A stretch of DNA of 64,000 nucleotides from Typhlomys cinereus. Lineage: Eukaryota > Chordata > Mammalia > Rodentia > Platacanthomyidae. Of this stretch, positions 23,831 to 36,175 are shown in pieces. Each line of letters begins with the position of its first letter. Positions within the stretch are counted from its first letter, which is position 1. Under the pieces are notes generated by a model. The model was not told the origin of the DNA. It worked only from the letters and a program-made list of their open reading frames with translations, and did not search any database. The position numbers and the translations under genes are program-made. The stretch is from assembly GCA_023101885.1 (NCBI GenBank), contig JALPQD010000115.1, positions 1,371,953 through 1,435,952 of the forward strand, written 5' to 3'.

Positions 23831-24504
23831 AACAGAATCTTCAAACTGCCTGATTATAAATTGCCTCTGACTTCAGTTCATCTTTGCTCCTTGCTATTCT
23901 TTCCTCCCTAAGTGCAGGATTTGGAATTTTGCCAGCGTTATCACAGAATTGACTCGATTCAGCAATCTGTTCTGCCCTAACTCTGCCCTGAGCTGACAAA
24001 TGCAGGCAGTTCCCTGGAGTCCTTGAGCTTCAGGTGTTCTGACTTTGCAATCTTTGAACCAGGTGGGATCAGACACAAAAACAGATGCAACAGACTCGTG
24101 ACAGACTTGTCCTAAGTTTAGAAAAGATGGAATGTGGTGCACTAATGGTTTAGTTTCATCTATTTAGCTGAACTCGGGTAAGGCGAACCTGAGCAACTTA
24201 GCTCATGCTGTACACTAGTTTCAAGGGAAACCATGCAAGGGACTGTCTAGGTCTTAGACTTCCTAGGCCAGCACCATGGACAGCGGAATGCCCTCATTGC
24301 TCTGCTCCCTAGGCATGGCTCTCAGAGGATCTGAGATCCACAGTCCAACACACTCAAGAGATGAAGAGGGGGAGTTGGAAGTCTTGAATGGGGACCATAT
24401 GGGTTGAGATGTCATCATGTCCACTCTGAAGCCTTTCCTGGCCTCTCCCATCAAGTAAACACACCCTATAGTTTTGCCCTATAGTTCTCCTCAGAACATG
24501 GGGC
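23829..24504. other. Unassigned sequence
   Basis: Higher GC than its surroundings but no coding signal that I can support. A minus-strand frame at 23894-24142 is not recognised. Confidence 0.4.
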
Positions 24505-24830
24505 AATTGCTATAATCTGAATGGTTATGTTCTCCACACTCCAATTCATATGCTTTGGGAGGCAACCAGGTGACCACAGCAAAAGCATTATGAATGGAAT
24601 TCATGTCCTTATCAAAGAAACCCTGGAGACATCTGCCCCTTCCCATCGGGGAGGGTCATAGTAAGAAGGCACTGTCTTCAAGCCAGAAAACAGATTTTGT
24701 TAGGTAACAAGTCTGCTGATGGTGGTGTCTTGGCTGTGAACTTCTCGGCCTCCAGAACTGTAATTACTATTTTTCAACTACCTGTTTTATGATATTTTGT
24801 TATGACATTCCAAATAAATTAAGACATGTG
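24505..24830 (+). mobile_element. MLT/MST-like MaLR LTR
   Basis: CTGAATGGTTATGTTCTCCACACTCCAATTCATATG, TTATGAATGGAATTCATGTCCTTATCAAAGAAACCC, CTTCTCGGCCTCCAGAACTGTAATTACT and ATGATATTTTGTTATGACATTCCAAATAAATTAAGAC form the standard order of a mammalian MLT/MST LTR. It is old and diverged. Confidence 0.7.
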
Positions 24831-25482
24831 CTCCCCTCCTGTGTAAGTCACTTAAAACCTTGTGTTCTAACTCATTTTGGCTTCCAGGACATTGTTTGGC
24901 CAGCTACAGGCACTGAATAGTTGGTTAAAGTGAAATGATGCCAGCCGAGTTCTAGAAACATGTTTTGGGACCAGAAAGGTACAAAGAAGTTCTGGAAAAA
25001 AACAAGTAAAAGTGATAATGAAATCTGAAATCCATTTTCATATCTAAAAGTAGAAATCATGTCAAAGAAAATTTCTCTAAGATTTTTTTTACAAATTAAC
25101 CAAATAAAATACAAACCACTATTACTTTCAAGATCCAGCAGCTACCAAGCACACTAGGCCAGATATGCTAATTAACCACAATTAGTGCATTTTAAGAGCA
25201 ATGTTAGCTCTCACTTTCCTTCCCATTTAAGACATTATTTTCTAACTGTGGGCTCACAACATTATTAACAAAATATAAGTTAAAAGTTACATCTTGTAGG
25301 AAAGACTTAACATGGAGGAAATTATTTTCAAGTAAAGATGGGCATATAGATAATGAAAAACAAATTCTTTTAAAAATTAAAAGGAGTTTCAAACAGAGAC
25401 TGGCCACCTTCCCCAATACCATGATTTCCTTTTCCTTTCACCCAGTAACTTTGACATGAAATGAATCCAAGTCTGGAACTAT
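24831..25482. other. Unassigned AT-rich sequence
   Basis: No supported gene or element. Confidence 0.4.
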
Positions 25483-25855
25483 GATAATTAATATTGGTTG
25501 TCAACTTGACAGGGTCTAGAATCGCCTAGGAGACAAGTCTCTGGCCGTGCCTATAAAAGATTGTGTAAATCAGGTTAGCCTTTGGGAATGTATGTGAGAA
25601 ATTAGCTAGATGAGGTCAATCGAGGTGAGATTGGGAGTATCGCTATTCCATGAATGAGCTAAGCATGAGCGTTCATCTCCCTCTGCTTCCTGACCCTGGA
25701 CACAACGCAACCAGCTGCCTCAAGTTCCCACCACCATAACTTCACCACCACGATAAACCATACCCTTGAACTGTGAGTCCAAATAAACTCTCTTTCCAAA
25801 AGTTGCTTTTATCAGGGTACTTTGTTATAGCAACAAGACAAATAACTACAATAAG
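25483..25855 (+). mobile_element. ERVL/MaLR-like solo LTR
   Basis: Starts TTAATATTGGTTGTCAACTTGACAGGGTCTAGAATCGCC. It carries CACCACCACGATAAACCATACCCTTGAACTGTGAGTCC, then AATAAACTCTC and GCTTTTATCAGGGTACTTTGTTATAGCAACAAG. This is a common rodent LTR pattern. There is no internal ERV sequence. Confidence 0.7.
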
Positions 25856-27704
25856 AGCTTCACAATAAAGACAATTAAAAAAAACCTAGAACCCTAGACA
25901 CATTTACAATGGCTCTCAGCATCACTTTAAGGACTGTATGTCCCTTACTGTGAAAAGGGGTAGTGGACTGCAAGTACAGTTAGTGAACACCTTTGGAAAC
26001 ATCTTCCCCTCACTTGCTTTTTCTGCTGTGCTGAGAATCAGCCCTCCCACAAATAGACCCTATGACTCTATTAGGATACTGTGATTCCACCACTCAGCCA
26101 CAGCTAACAGCTGGCAGCCAGGGGTCTCTCTTGGAAATTCTGAGCTATCATCCGTATTTCATGGCTAAAATCTTCTCAGCAAATTTTATATTTCTGCCTT
26201 TTTCCATTTAAAGTAGTCCCTTGACTCTCAATCAAAGGAAAGTTGACTGAGGCAGGAGTTCATCAACAAACCCAAGAGTGCATTCAAGAAAAAGCAGCTA
26301 ATAATTGCCGAGGTGGAAGTGATTCTAATACCTGGAATTTTTAACACAGACTTATATCTTCATAAGTCTAGGGATGATGAATCAGTGATACTAGAAAAGA
26401 AACTCTCCAAGTGTCTTTCCCATATGCTCAAATACATATAAAGTACCTAGAATGGATACAAGGTATTTTTTCTTAATCTAAAGCCATGGTTATATGAAAG
26501 ATTATTGGTTAAACATAACGGACCATTTTTTTAAAAGGCTTTTCTTTTACGTTTTTAAGAATGCTGATTTATAAGAAGAGAGAAAACTGCATACCTACCT
26601 TTAATTAGAATGTGTCTCATATTGAATGGGGAAAGGCCAGTGCATTAAGAGCTCCAAGTCCAGTATGTATGAATATTTCATTCTAGTTTGCCTTTAGTTT
26701 TACAGATCTGAGGAAGACACTGGACTGGACTCTCTCTGACTGATAATATGACCTGAAATTTCCATCTATAAAAATGCTAAGCAACCTTTTAGATCTCAGT
26801 CTGTTTTTGGGTCCTGCTGTTGCTTTCTTTCCTGGACGCTGGTGTTTCTGCTAGGAGCTAGGATAGATTCGATTACATATTTCCTCCTGCATTTCAGTCT
26901 CATGGTCTCTAAATGACAGTCCACCTTGACCTCTTTATAAGTCAGATGAACTAAACCTTTCCTCAGGACCCCAGCTAAAAGTGTGGGTCTCTCAGGTCAA
27001 CAAGAATTACTTCTTCCCAAACTCCAAATGGCTCAGCCCTATTAAGCCATTAGTGGGCCAACTCCAGGCTGCATTCTTACATCCGTAAGTGCAATGAATG
27101 CGTGAAAGCAAGGACAGGGAATTGATATTGATCCTTCTATTTCATTTCATAAAACATTCCTGAAGTTACAGATAAATATCCAGGCAAAGGTTGGCTTCTA
27201 TGCTGAAGATCATCAAATCACTCTTAATCCTAAAAATCAGTACCATGGCTTATATACCTACTTTGTGCGGGGCTGCTGCTGACTGGCGCCTGTAACTGCA
27301 GATTAGGAAAAGCATGCTTTACAAAGTAGCAAAGGCAGCATGCAAGCCTGGCATTTCAGTTCTTACTGGTCCTCCCAGCTGCTTTGTGCAGCAAGAAAAT
27401 GATACAACTTCAGGGGTTGGGGATCTGCCTTTATGTATATTTTCAGCTCTGTATTTAAAAGAAGTTGTATAATAATGATCCATAATGGCTGCTTTCCTGA
27501 GAACTTCAGACATTTAAAAAGTTACACACTTTCAACAGCATGATTTTTAAAGTTCTTTTTGCAATAGACACCTGGTTTTATGTAGAAAAGAGAGCGCAAA
27601 AAGAATTAGATTTTCAATATCACTCTTTGGGGGGAAAGGATGTGTACACATGTTGCTGTAGTTTAGGCTTAGCCCTTAGCCCATGACACCATTGGGAAGT
27701 GGTG

Positions 27705-27705
<1 letters not shown>
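25856..27705. other. Unassigned sequence, about 1.85 kb
   Basis: The longest stretch in this part without a recognisable element. No splice-like exon or coherent ORF is evident. It may be single-copy DNA. Confidence 0.45.
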
Positions 27706-27751
<46 letters not shown>

Positions 27752-28026
27752 CATGTGATTGTATGTGTAGGTATACAAGAGGGCACTTGATTATATGTAC
27801 TTATGGAGTTGCAAGGATGACATCAGGAATCACCTTGGATTTTTCTTCCACCACATTGTGGTTAGACATGCAATAATGTTTTGTACTGGATTTCCCAGGC
27901 TCTGCCTTCTTAGGCCAGAATTACAAACTACCACCATATTTGCCAAGTATTTTACATGGGGATCCAATCAGGTCCTTTAGTTTGTGAGGCAAAGGTTTTA
28001 ACCACTGAGTCATCTCCTCAATCCAG
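27706..28026 (-). mobile_element. Dip-like SINE with (TG)n
   Basis: On the minus strand the head is GGATTGAGGAGATGACTCAGTGG and the body includes AGGACCTGATTGGATCCCC. It ends in a CA tract, seen as TG at 27710-27748. It is an older, diverged member of the family at 17250. Confidence 0.65.
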
Positions 28027-28289
28027 TGATGGGACCTTTAAGCAGTAGAACCTAAAGGGAAGGATAGATCACGAACAGTATGCCTTCCCAGGGGACTGTG
28101 GACCTTGGTCTCTTCTGCTCCTCGATTGCTGGATGCTGTGAGGTGAGTGGCTACCTCTGTCATGTGCCCCTGCCATGGGTTACTAAGCTCCCATAGACTC
28201 CAAAATAGAGAATCAGTCAGCTGCTGGCTGGAGCTTCGGAAATCACTGCCACCCTTTCCTTTCTCTGAGGCAGGGAGCAGGGAATGCGT
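28027..28289. other. Unassigned sequence
   Basis: Nothing recognised between the SINE and the following B1. Confidence 0.35.
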
Positions 28290-28436
28290 GTACAATAGGG
28301 TCTTGCTACTTATCCCAGGCTGGCCTACAACTCCATATGTAACCCAGACAGGCCTTGAAGTAATGACCCTCCTCCCTGAACCTCCTGTGTGCCTGGATCA
28401 TAGATATGTACTATCTTATTTTCCTCTTTTGAAGTT
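28290..28436 (-). mobile_element. B1 SINE (7SL-derived)
   Basis: The plus strand reads ATAGGGTCTTGCTACTTATCCCAGGCTGGCCTACAACTCC, AATGACCCTCCTCCCTGAACCTCCTGTGTGCCTGGATCATAG. This is the reverse of a B1 with preserved internal spacing. Confidence 0.75.
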
Positions 28437-29333
28437 AAAGAGTTTGGGTGTTCTGCTACAATAACAGATATACAACTAACGCAGAGATATAACAAAGTAG
28501 ATAAATATGCATGATTCTTCATTGTGCTTCAGTTATTATTTTTATCTTTGCATTCTTTCAGTTATAGCTTAGTGGAAAACAGAGACGTTACAAACATCCC
28601 ATGGTGTGTCCTCTTGAGATACTTGAGAAATCATTCCTTCTCAACATCTTCCTGCTCAGATGCCATCGCTTCCACTTTGAATAACCTCTCCTTTGACTTG
28701 ATACAAATGAAATCACACTGCGATCTTCCTTTATGTCTGGCTTCTTCAAGGCAACTCAAGGAGAAATACAGTCCACAGAGAATAAGACCACGACTTCATA
28801 CAGTACCCTTAAGACTCGATGCCAGCTGCCATAAAAACATAACTGCACTCAGTGGCATTGTGTGTGACACTGTATATATTTAAAGGGATGGAAAAATACA
28901 TCACACTGTCAGATTTTGACTTGAAAAGCTGAGAGTCAGAGAACTATAGTCCACTGGTCAAAGGTGGCCGCCTGCCTTCTGTTCTGTCCTGTTCTGTTCT
29001 TCCCTGTCAATGTAGTGGTCAATATACAGTCTTCAGCTTATAATGGGCTTACTGGAAGCCTATGGTGAGTCAAAGAGAACCTGTGGCTTCACTGATGTGT
29101 AGACCACTTTGTTTATGTGCTGCCTGTGGCTACTTTCCTGCTATGGCAACAGAGCCAAGGAATTGCAATGAAAAGCACACAACACTTAAAGTATGACTAC
29201 TCTTTACAGAAATGGGTGCTTATCTCCATCCTTCATTACAGATGGGACCTGTGACTTTTAGCCTATGGAATACAGTAAAAGTGAAGGGATTTTGCAATTG
29301 TGAATAAAATTCCCAGTCAGGGGTGGGGGAAGG
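28437..29333. other. Unassigned sequence, about 0.9 kb
   Basis: Contains a 119-codon plus-strand frame (28524-28883, starting MLQLLFLSLHSFSYSL). I see no homologous family, Kozak support or flanking gene structure, so it is not called a gene. Confidence 0.4.
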
Positions 29334-29465
29334 GCAGCAGATAGCTCAGCAGGCAAGGCAACTGCTCAAAAACCTGGAGACTTGTTTGATCCCCCAAAGT
29401 CCACATAGTGGAGAGAACTGACTTCTGAGAGTTGTGCTCTAACCTTTACCTGTGTGCTATAGCAT

Positions 29466-29522
<57 letters not shown>
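29334..29522 (+). mobile_element. B3/B2-type SINE with (CT)n tail
   Basis: GGGCAGCAGATAGCTCAGCAGGCAAGGCAACTGC is a tRNA-type head. TTTGATCCCCCAAAGTCCACATAGTGGAGAGAACTGACTTCTGAGAGTTGTGCTCT is the typical body. It ends in pure (CT)n at 29468-29522 and ATTAATTCATTTT. Confidence 0.7.
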
Positions 29523-29526
<4 letters not shown>

Positions 29527-29611
29527 AATTCATTTTAATTTTCTAAAAAGGGAGTCAAGAGTGATTGTTCTCTATATGGATGAACTTACCAGGAGAGATC
29601 ATCAGGAAGTG

Positions 29612-29868
29612 AGACTAGGGGCTGATAAGTCAGCTCAGTGGTTAACCTGTGGTTGCAAACCTATGGACCTGAGTTCAATCCCTAGGAGCCCATGTGGTGG
29701 AAGGAGAAGGAGAGAACTGACTTTTGATCTCCCATGTGCCATGACATGCATGTATTTCTCTGTCTCTGTCTCTGTCTCTCTCTCTTTCCCTCTCTCCCTC
29801 ACCCTCTCTCTGTCTCTCTCTTTGTCTGTGTGTGTCTCTATCTCTCTCATAAGTAATAATAAAAAAAC
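29612..29868 (+). mobile_element. B3/B2-type SINE with CT-rich tail
   Basis: GGGGCTGATAAGTCAGCTCAGTGGTTAACC begins the element. GACCTGAGTTCAATCCCTAGGAGCCCATGTGGTGGAAGGAG continues it, then a TCTC/TCTG microsatellite (29757-29848) and an A-rich end. Frames through the CT tract encode only low-complexity peptide. Confidence 0.75.
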
Positions 29869-30645
29869 TCACCTGACCTTAAAAAGTAATTAAAGTGAGT
29901 CTAGGTTCTCCCTCACTGGCGTCTCCTTCTTTCATTCCTTTGCTTGAAACGAGTTGTGACAAGGCCACGTGGAGAGTAGTGTGGCAAGAAACTGTGAGAG
30001 CTAAATTCTACTGACAACCTGTTGAGTTTGAAAAAAATAAAGGAATCCTAGTCTTAATAAGACTGCACCCCCAGTAAGTGCCTTAAGTTGTGGCTTTGAA
30101 ACCCTCAAGCAGAGAGTCCAATAGATCAACTGAACTTTTGACCCAGGGAAAAGTGCACTGTCTACAGGACAGTGACCCCACAAGATCATATCACATGGGA
30201 GCATCGCCACACTCAGCAATGTCTACACAACAGTGAGATCACCTGTTGACATGTTGATTGGAACTCTCACATCCCTAACAGCACATGACCAGGACCCACC
30301 ACTCAGCAACACCATAACAGTAACCCATCATTCAGCAAGAAAGACGAGTCAGTTGTGTTGGCGCCCTCATCTTTCCCAATCTTCTAATGGTTCACAAAGT
30401 TTAAACTTACACACAGTTCTTACAAAGAGCCCTTGTCTGTTAGAAGTACACACTGAGCTGCATAAACTTTAGGTGATATAAGTTCTAGAATCTCTTTTAA
30501 TATGCCTGGGACCCTGGAAGAGCATAGATGGGGTGAAGTCCATCTATGTGCTGATAATGTGAAGCTTTGTGGGGATTTATCCTATTCCTATTCTATTTAA
30601 TATACTTGAGGCTTTAACTATTACAAATATTTTCAAAAATTATTA
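29869..30645. other. Unassigned sequence, about 0.8 kb
   Basis: No supported gene or element. Confidence 0.4.
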
Positions 30646-30648
30646 TGG

Positions 30649-30785
30649 CATAACTGGGTAGAGTGGTACATTCCTGTAATCAAAGCACTTGGGAGATGGA
30701 AGCAGGAGAATCAAGGGTTCTAAGTCATCTTCTGTTATAACAAGTTTGAAGCCAATCTGAGGCTTTACCTCAAAGAAAAATTTAT
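30649..30785 (+). mobile_element. B1/B4-like SINE
   Basis: AACTGGGTAGAGTGGTACATTCCTGTAATCAAAGCACTTGGGAGATGGAAGCAGGAGAATCAAGGG is a diverged 7SL-type head. ACAAGTTTGAAGCCAATCTGAGG follows, then an A-rich end near 30785. Confidence 0.7.
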
Positions 30786-31984
30786 CCATGCTGACTGCAT
30801 TAGATAGGACAAAACTTAAGTTAGGAATCTACCAAACAGAACTTCTTAAATTAATCACTCACTAAAGATTGCAGTAGTTTTATAAGTATTTTTAAGATGA
30901 TTGCATGGAAAAATGATGGTGTTTTAAAAAAAGAAAAGGAAAAATCACAATTTTCATTATTTTCTAAAGTCTTAATTTGTTATAAAAGCAAATTATTTGT
31001 AGTAAATGACAAACACACATCATATATACACTGGTTGAAATTTCAGCTGAGTAAACTCAGTTCCGTGAGACAGTGAGTGATCCAGTCAAACCACATCGGC
31101 CGTTCCTCTTTGGGGAAGGACACAGCGTGGGGCCCAGAGGAGGGAGAGGCTACGTCCGGCAGTAGGCAACTCCAGGCCTGCTGTTCTGTGAAGTCTCTAG
31201 ACCTGCTATGAACAAACAGAGGAGGAGGTTGAAGTCCAAGAATCAATTCCAGTCTTAGTTCATCAGAATAAATCCAAGCATGATGCTAGAGAGAGATTCA
31301 GGCCATGACCACTATCAAGAACGTCCAACTTTTACTTTAAACCATAAGTCTTTTAATTTCTATTATAAGAGATATGTTTGCATTAAAATCATAAAATGAG
31401 CTTCTTAGTTTCATCGGCCTGTATTCTTCCAGATCCCTCTCACAGTAAGATTAGGAAGGAAGGCTAGACTTTTCTCAGTAATATTAGACAATAGGCTAAA
31501 CCCCTTTTTCCATAAGATTAAGGGTTAGGCTATCCTCATTCCCCATAGGATTATGAAATAGACTACACTTTTTTCTAATATAAGAGTGGGTGATAGTCTA
31601 GACCCATACCAAATGCCCCTGGGGTCCATTTTTCACCATCACTCTGTTTCAGTGACTGGGTAGAATATTCATCTTGTAGTGAGGATATTATGAATATACT
31701 GCCAAGATATACTTCATGAAATTGTCCTACGAATCATAAGTTTCTGTACTTTATGAGAGGTGGAGTAGGAGACCATACTACAGACAACATACAGCCATCA
31801 TGAGCTCACAGGACAGGTGGATGGACAGAACCCAGGTGTGTTGGTTCTCCCACCACTTTTTCCCCAGGTTGTCACCTCTGAGTCAGTTGGAATGAATAGC
31901 AGTAGCTCAGCCTGATAGACAGACCTGCACAGCAGTCACATTAAACCTGAAATATACAGGAGCCCAATGACTATTGATGGAGTG
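30786..31984. other. Unassigned sequence, about 1.2 kb
   Basis: No supported gene. A GC-richer patch at 31070-31210 hosts a 67-codon minus-strand frame of no recognised family. Confidence 0.4.
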
Positions 31985-32364
31985 AGAAGGGAAAAAATCC
32001 AGAAGGTCAGGGAGAAAATGAAAAAGTGTTTGTGCTCATTAGTCATCATAAAAGCATAAATCACCGTGGCAATGAAATGCACTGCCCACAATGCCCATCA
32101 GAAGGGCTGAAATGAAAACATTTGGCTACACCAAGTGTGGAACAGACAGAGTACAACAGGAGCTTGCATGCATTCCTTGTAGGAACACAAGTGAGCGCCA
32201 GGTATTGTACCACTGTGCCGGGAAACTGTTTGGAAATCTCTAAAAGGAGCAAAATCATCAAAAAAGCAGAAAGATGCTGATGAGAAGGAAATCCTCATAC
32301 ACCCCAGTGTGGCAATGTATGAGGCAATGTTCCTCAAAAGACCAAAAATAGAATGGCCACTTGA
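31985..32364 (+). mobile_element. Old LINE-1, 5' part of a split copy
   Basis: Carries the late ORF2 pattern of L1: CTCATTAGTCATCATAAAAGCATAAATCA, CAGAAGGGCTGAAATGAAAAC, GGAAACTGTTTGGAAATCTC and ATCATCAAAAAAGCAGAAAGATG. The text breaks at ACTTGATCCAG, where the sequence TATACCACTCCTGAATATTTATCC should follow. That continuation is found at 32807 after an inserted LTR. Confidence 0.75.
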
Positions 32365-32369
32365 TCCAG

Positions 32370-32802
32370 TGTTTCAGTTTCTATTCGTATTAAGAAGTAC
32401 ATAAACAAGCAACTTACAGAAACAGGGTGTTTCATTTTTGCTCATGATTCTGGCCACAGTTCATAGTGTAGTTTGACAGGAGAATTTATATCAACATCAG
32501 GGGCCAAGGGAACTGGCCACATCATATACACAGGGACTGCTAAGATAGAGACATTTCTCACTTACCAGACTGCCACATACCTAAATGCCAAAGTATGTTG
32601 AAGTACTGAACCAGCTCTATCCTTGCTATCCATCTACCCAGGGAATGGTCCTGCCCACCATGGGCTGAGTCTTCCTGTATCAACTAGATTATCACCTGCA
32701 GTCTTGCTCATTTCCTGCCTTAGCTATCAGTTCTTCACAAAGGTACTTCAATTCTCTACTTTTAATTATCAAGTTGATAGATATCTATATCTAACTAGCA
32801 CA
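32370..32802 (-). mobile_element. Solo LTR inserted into the L1
   Basis: A 433-bp element with TG...CA ends (TGTTTCAG at left, CTAGCACA at right) on the plus strand. It is oriented in reverse, with TTGATAATTAAAAGTAG-type landmarks shared with 46365-46772 and 52950-53400. It is flanked by TCCAG (32365-32369) and CCCAG (32803-32807), a 5-bp duplication with one mismatch. It is an ERVL/MaLR-type LTR. Confidence 0.75.
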
Positions 32803-33240
32803 CCCAGATATACCACTCCTGAATATTTATCCAAAAGGATTCTAAGTCAACATACATGCACATGCATATTTTCTGCTGTAATAGTTACAGTAGCATAGAC
32901 ATGGAGCAAGTCTAGAATTCCATCAACAGATTAATAACAGAAGAAAATGTGGCACCCACACAGGAATCTGTTCACTTATAAAGAAGGATGAAATAAAGTC
33001 ATTTGTAGGAAAATAGAAATCATAATAGTATGTGAAATAGATCACTCACACTCAGAAAGACCAATGTCAAATTTCCTCATAGATATGCAGAATCCAGATT
33101 AACAAGAATGTATGACCAATAAAAGGCAGAAGAAACTTTTCAGGAGAGGAAGGAGGCCAGAAATGGGGAGGTGACAGTGAGGGTTGGTGAATAACAGTAA
33201 AGTATACTGATAAATATTCATGGAAACATAGCAAGATCCA
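32803..33240 (+). mobile_element. Old LINE-1, 3' part of the split copy
   Basis: Resumes with CAGATATACCACTCCTGAATATTTATCC. It continues with TCCATCAACAGATTAATAACAGAAGAAAATGTGGCACCC, CTTATAAAGAAGGATGAAATAAAGTCATTTG and TGAAATAGATCACTCACACTCAGAAAGACC. This is L1 sequence running towards the 3' UTR, with a GGAGAGGAAGGAGGCC purine block. Confidence 0.75.
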
Positions 33241-33285
33241 TTATTCTGTATGAGAACTGTAAAAAAAAAAAAAGGGTCCTTCACC

Positions 33286-33430
33286 TAAACACTGACCTGA
33301 AGGCCCAAGTTCCATTCACAAAGCACACATAGTGAAAGGAGAGAACTTGCTTTGATTTCCACATGTCCACCATAATGCTTGCCTTCTTTCCCAAATTAAT
33401 ATGTAAATAAATGAACAATTTTATAAAAAT
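33286..33430 (+). mobile_element. B3-like SINE fragment
   Basis: GACCTGAAGGCCCAAGTTCCATTCACAAAGC, ATAGTGAAAGGAGAGAACTTGCTTTGATTTCCACATGTCCACC and a terminal AATATGTAAATAAATG match the body and tail of a B3-type SINE. The tRNA-like head is lost. Confidence 0.5.
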
Positions 33431-35308
33431 TCAAAAGATTTTAAAAATTACATATAAAATTATATACAAATATATACAAATGAATAGATTATAGGTACAA
33501 AGACAGCTCAGATTTTATTATTCCAAAAACCCCAGAGCCATGCTAGCATGCCCCCCATGATTGCTACATGACCCTGGATTATTTGTGCCTTTGACTTTTA
33601 CCAATAAAATTTCCTCATAAAACTTGAGCCCTCATAACTAGCTCCTATAAACAAAGCTGCCCAAGGTGATTTCCGAGGGACATTATTGCCTGTCGTCTGT
33701 TGCCATTTATGAACAGAAATGTCCTATAGCCTTTACTCCCCACAAGGGAAAATAAGGTGAGGGCCCATGTTCCCCAATTCCTAAATGGCATTTAATTGCC
33801 CATGACTTCCAGAATATAGCGAGCCCACCCCTGAGAAGGCCTTCCACAAACAGAAACTTACCGAGGCCACATTGATTTCTCAAAACTTTTCTTATTGCAG
33901 ATGTTTTATTACTTATACACTTAGTAATAGCGTCTCAATGATTGTTACATAACCCCGACACAGCTTAAGTTAATGCTAAAGATATTACAAGTTTCTCCCT
34001 ATTAAAATTTTAACTAGAAGAAAGGCTTGCAAAAAGCACACGTGCTTCTGAAACAGCAAGACCTTGTCTCCAAGCAGAAATCGAGATTGTTTAATAAGGT
34101 ATCTTGCAGATTTTATTGGGCCCCACTTGTATTAGTGCCCTTAACAACTACCAAAACTAATGTCTTAGTGCCTATCCACAGGCTAGGATGTGATGTTTTC
34201 CGACTCAAAGGTCATTTTCAGGAAGTATAATAGAAGAAAATGAAGAGAGAAGGTATTCATTTTTTTCTTTTATTGGCTAAGAAAACCAAACAGAAAAGGT
34301 TGAGGAGTGAATACACCAAATAGAATAATGTGAGGATCAACATCGACTGATCACTGACTAAATCTATTAGACCACCAAAGTCGATGGGCTCAGCTCACAA
34401 GAGGCCAACATTTGTCTTTTATTAAAGGGAAATAGTTTTGTTAAATATATCAATAATGCCAACACATTAATAACTAAATCATAAATCTTTCCCAATGACC
34501 CATTAGACATCATCTATCATCTACATTCTGCAATGATAAATTTAATGTTTCTTCTCATACCCAAAGGAACTAAGCACAGAATACCTCCTAAATCTAGGTG
34601 GTTGGATTCCTGAAACATTCCCCAGCTAGAATTTCCAGGTAGACTAGTAAGATGTTTTGAGAAGAGCAGAACGGAGGAAAGAAAGTCCTGAATAAGCCTG
34701 TAATAATTTTTTTTAATTTACCAAGATATACTGATAAGCCCAGCAACATACCGCTGTCAGTAATTTTTTTTTACATCTTAGATTAAAAGTAACCACAGTG
34801 CAATTAATCTCCATTTCCTGTCTCTTGGCCCCACTGATATTTTGTTAAGATAGCCTTTCCTCAAATTTCAAACAGATGCTAATGAATTCACTGAGCTCTT
34901 TCAGATATACTGTGGTTTAAGAAGCAACATTTCTATGTTACTGTACATCCAAGTGCATTTCTACCATTCAGATTTCACAACTCAGAGCTGTGCTGTGCTA
35001 CCCTCCTCTATACAAAAGCTGTCATATTAGTCTTAGTACTTCCAGAATTTGTTTGTTAAAAAGGAAGTTCTTCAGATCATCTGAATTGAGTTATGCATGC
35101 CTGCTGAGTAGTTTGTTCTTCATTCTTCCTGATCCCAATTATGATCCCAATGCCAACACATTCCTTTCCTCTGAAGCACATGAGGCACGGTATAGGTAAA
35201 GTCCTGTAGGAACACCTAGAATGGGGGAAAAACCACAAGGAGTTCTGGGTGGCTAGGAAATCGTGCTAGGGCATGAAATGTAATGCAATAGGGATTTCCT
35301 GTGGGCAA
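33431..35308. other. Unassigned sequence, about 1.9 kb
   Basis: No recognisable repeat or gene. It includes the 33500-34000 and 34780-35000 stretches, which look single-copy and could hold conserved non-coding elements. I cannot test conservation here. Confidence 0.45.
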
Positions 35309-35309
35309 T

Positions 35310-35725
35310 GTGGCAGCTACTTGCAGATGCCAACTTGACCATTGAGGGCTGAGATTTTAGACACATCCATGAAGAATTTTAGTTAAGGCAAGTCATTAGG
35401 CAAAACTGTGGAAGACTATCTAATGGACATGAGAATGCCCAGCCCCTACTGAATTGAACCATTCCTCAGTTAGATGGCCAAGACAGAAAGAGATTTGGTT
35501 GGAATTTGGCAGAAAGGCAAGTTAGAAAGTATCTCTCTCTTAGCACTTACCCACTTTCTGTGGATGTGGGGGGTTAGTTCCCTAGGGTCCTCATGCTGTT
35601 ATAAGCTCTCCTGCCTTCATCATGAACTGTGACCTAGAACTGTGAGCATGAATTAGTCCACCTGCTCCTCTAAATTGTTTGGGTCATGAGTTTATCACAG
35701 CAACTGAAGAGTAAACCAGAACACT
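35310..35725 (+). mobile_element. ERVL/MaLR-like LTR
   Basis: GCAGATGCCAACTTGACCATTGAGGGCTGAG, CATCATGAACTGTGACCTAGAACTGTGAGCATGAATTAG, and TTGTTTGGGTCATGAGTTTATCACAGCAACTGAAGAGTAAACCAG are in the order expected for this LTR class. The canonical AATAAA is degraded to AATTAG. Boundaries are approximate. Confidence 0.6.
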
Positions 35726-35864
35726 ATCATTCCTTCTTTCTCCAGCTGCCCCACTGCAAAAAAAAAAATTCAGTTTTACTTACTGATGGTTTGCTTAATG
35801 TGCCTTGTCCATAGTACCCATTTTTAATGAAACACTAATCTCAGTGTTGCTGTGGTTAATTATT

Positions 35865-35900
35865 CTTTTTTATGTTTTTAACATTTTATTTATTCATTCA

Positions 35901-35950
<50 letters not shown>

Positions 35951-36175
35951 CAGAAGGCACTGTGTGTCCCTGTGGAGGACTTTGAGGATCATCCTGGATT
36001 GTTTCTACCTCCTTTTTGCTTAGCTCTGGGATTTTGCCAGGCTCCAATCACCAGTGCCAGAAGTTCAGGCCCCCGGCCGTTTCCACCTAGCATTTTAATG
36101 TGGAACCTAGGATCTGAACTCAAGACCTTCTGCCTGTGAGTTATAGTCTTACCCCCTGAGCCATCTCTCCAGCCT
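35865..36175 (-). mobile_element. Dip-like SINE with (TG)n
   Basis: On the minus strand it starts GGCTGGAGAGATGGCTCAGGGGG. It carries CTTGAGTTCAGATCC, a GGCACTGG-type body and a CA tract (TG at 35906-35948 on plus). It ends in an A-rich AATAAATAAAATG tail. Confidence 0.85.

Noticed and set aside
29757..29848. Long TCTC/TCTG low-complexity frames read as proteins on both strands.
   Set aside because: They translate a SINE-tail microsatellite.
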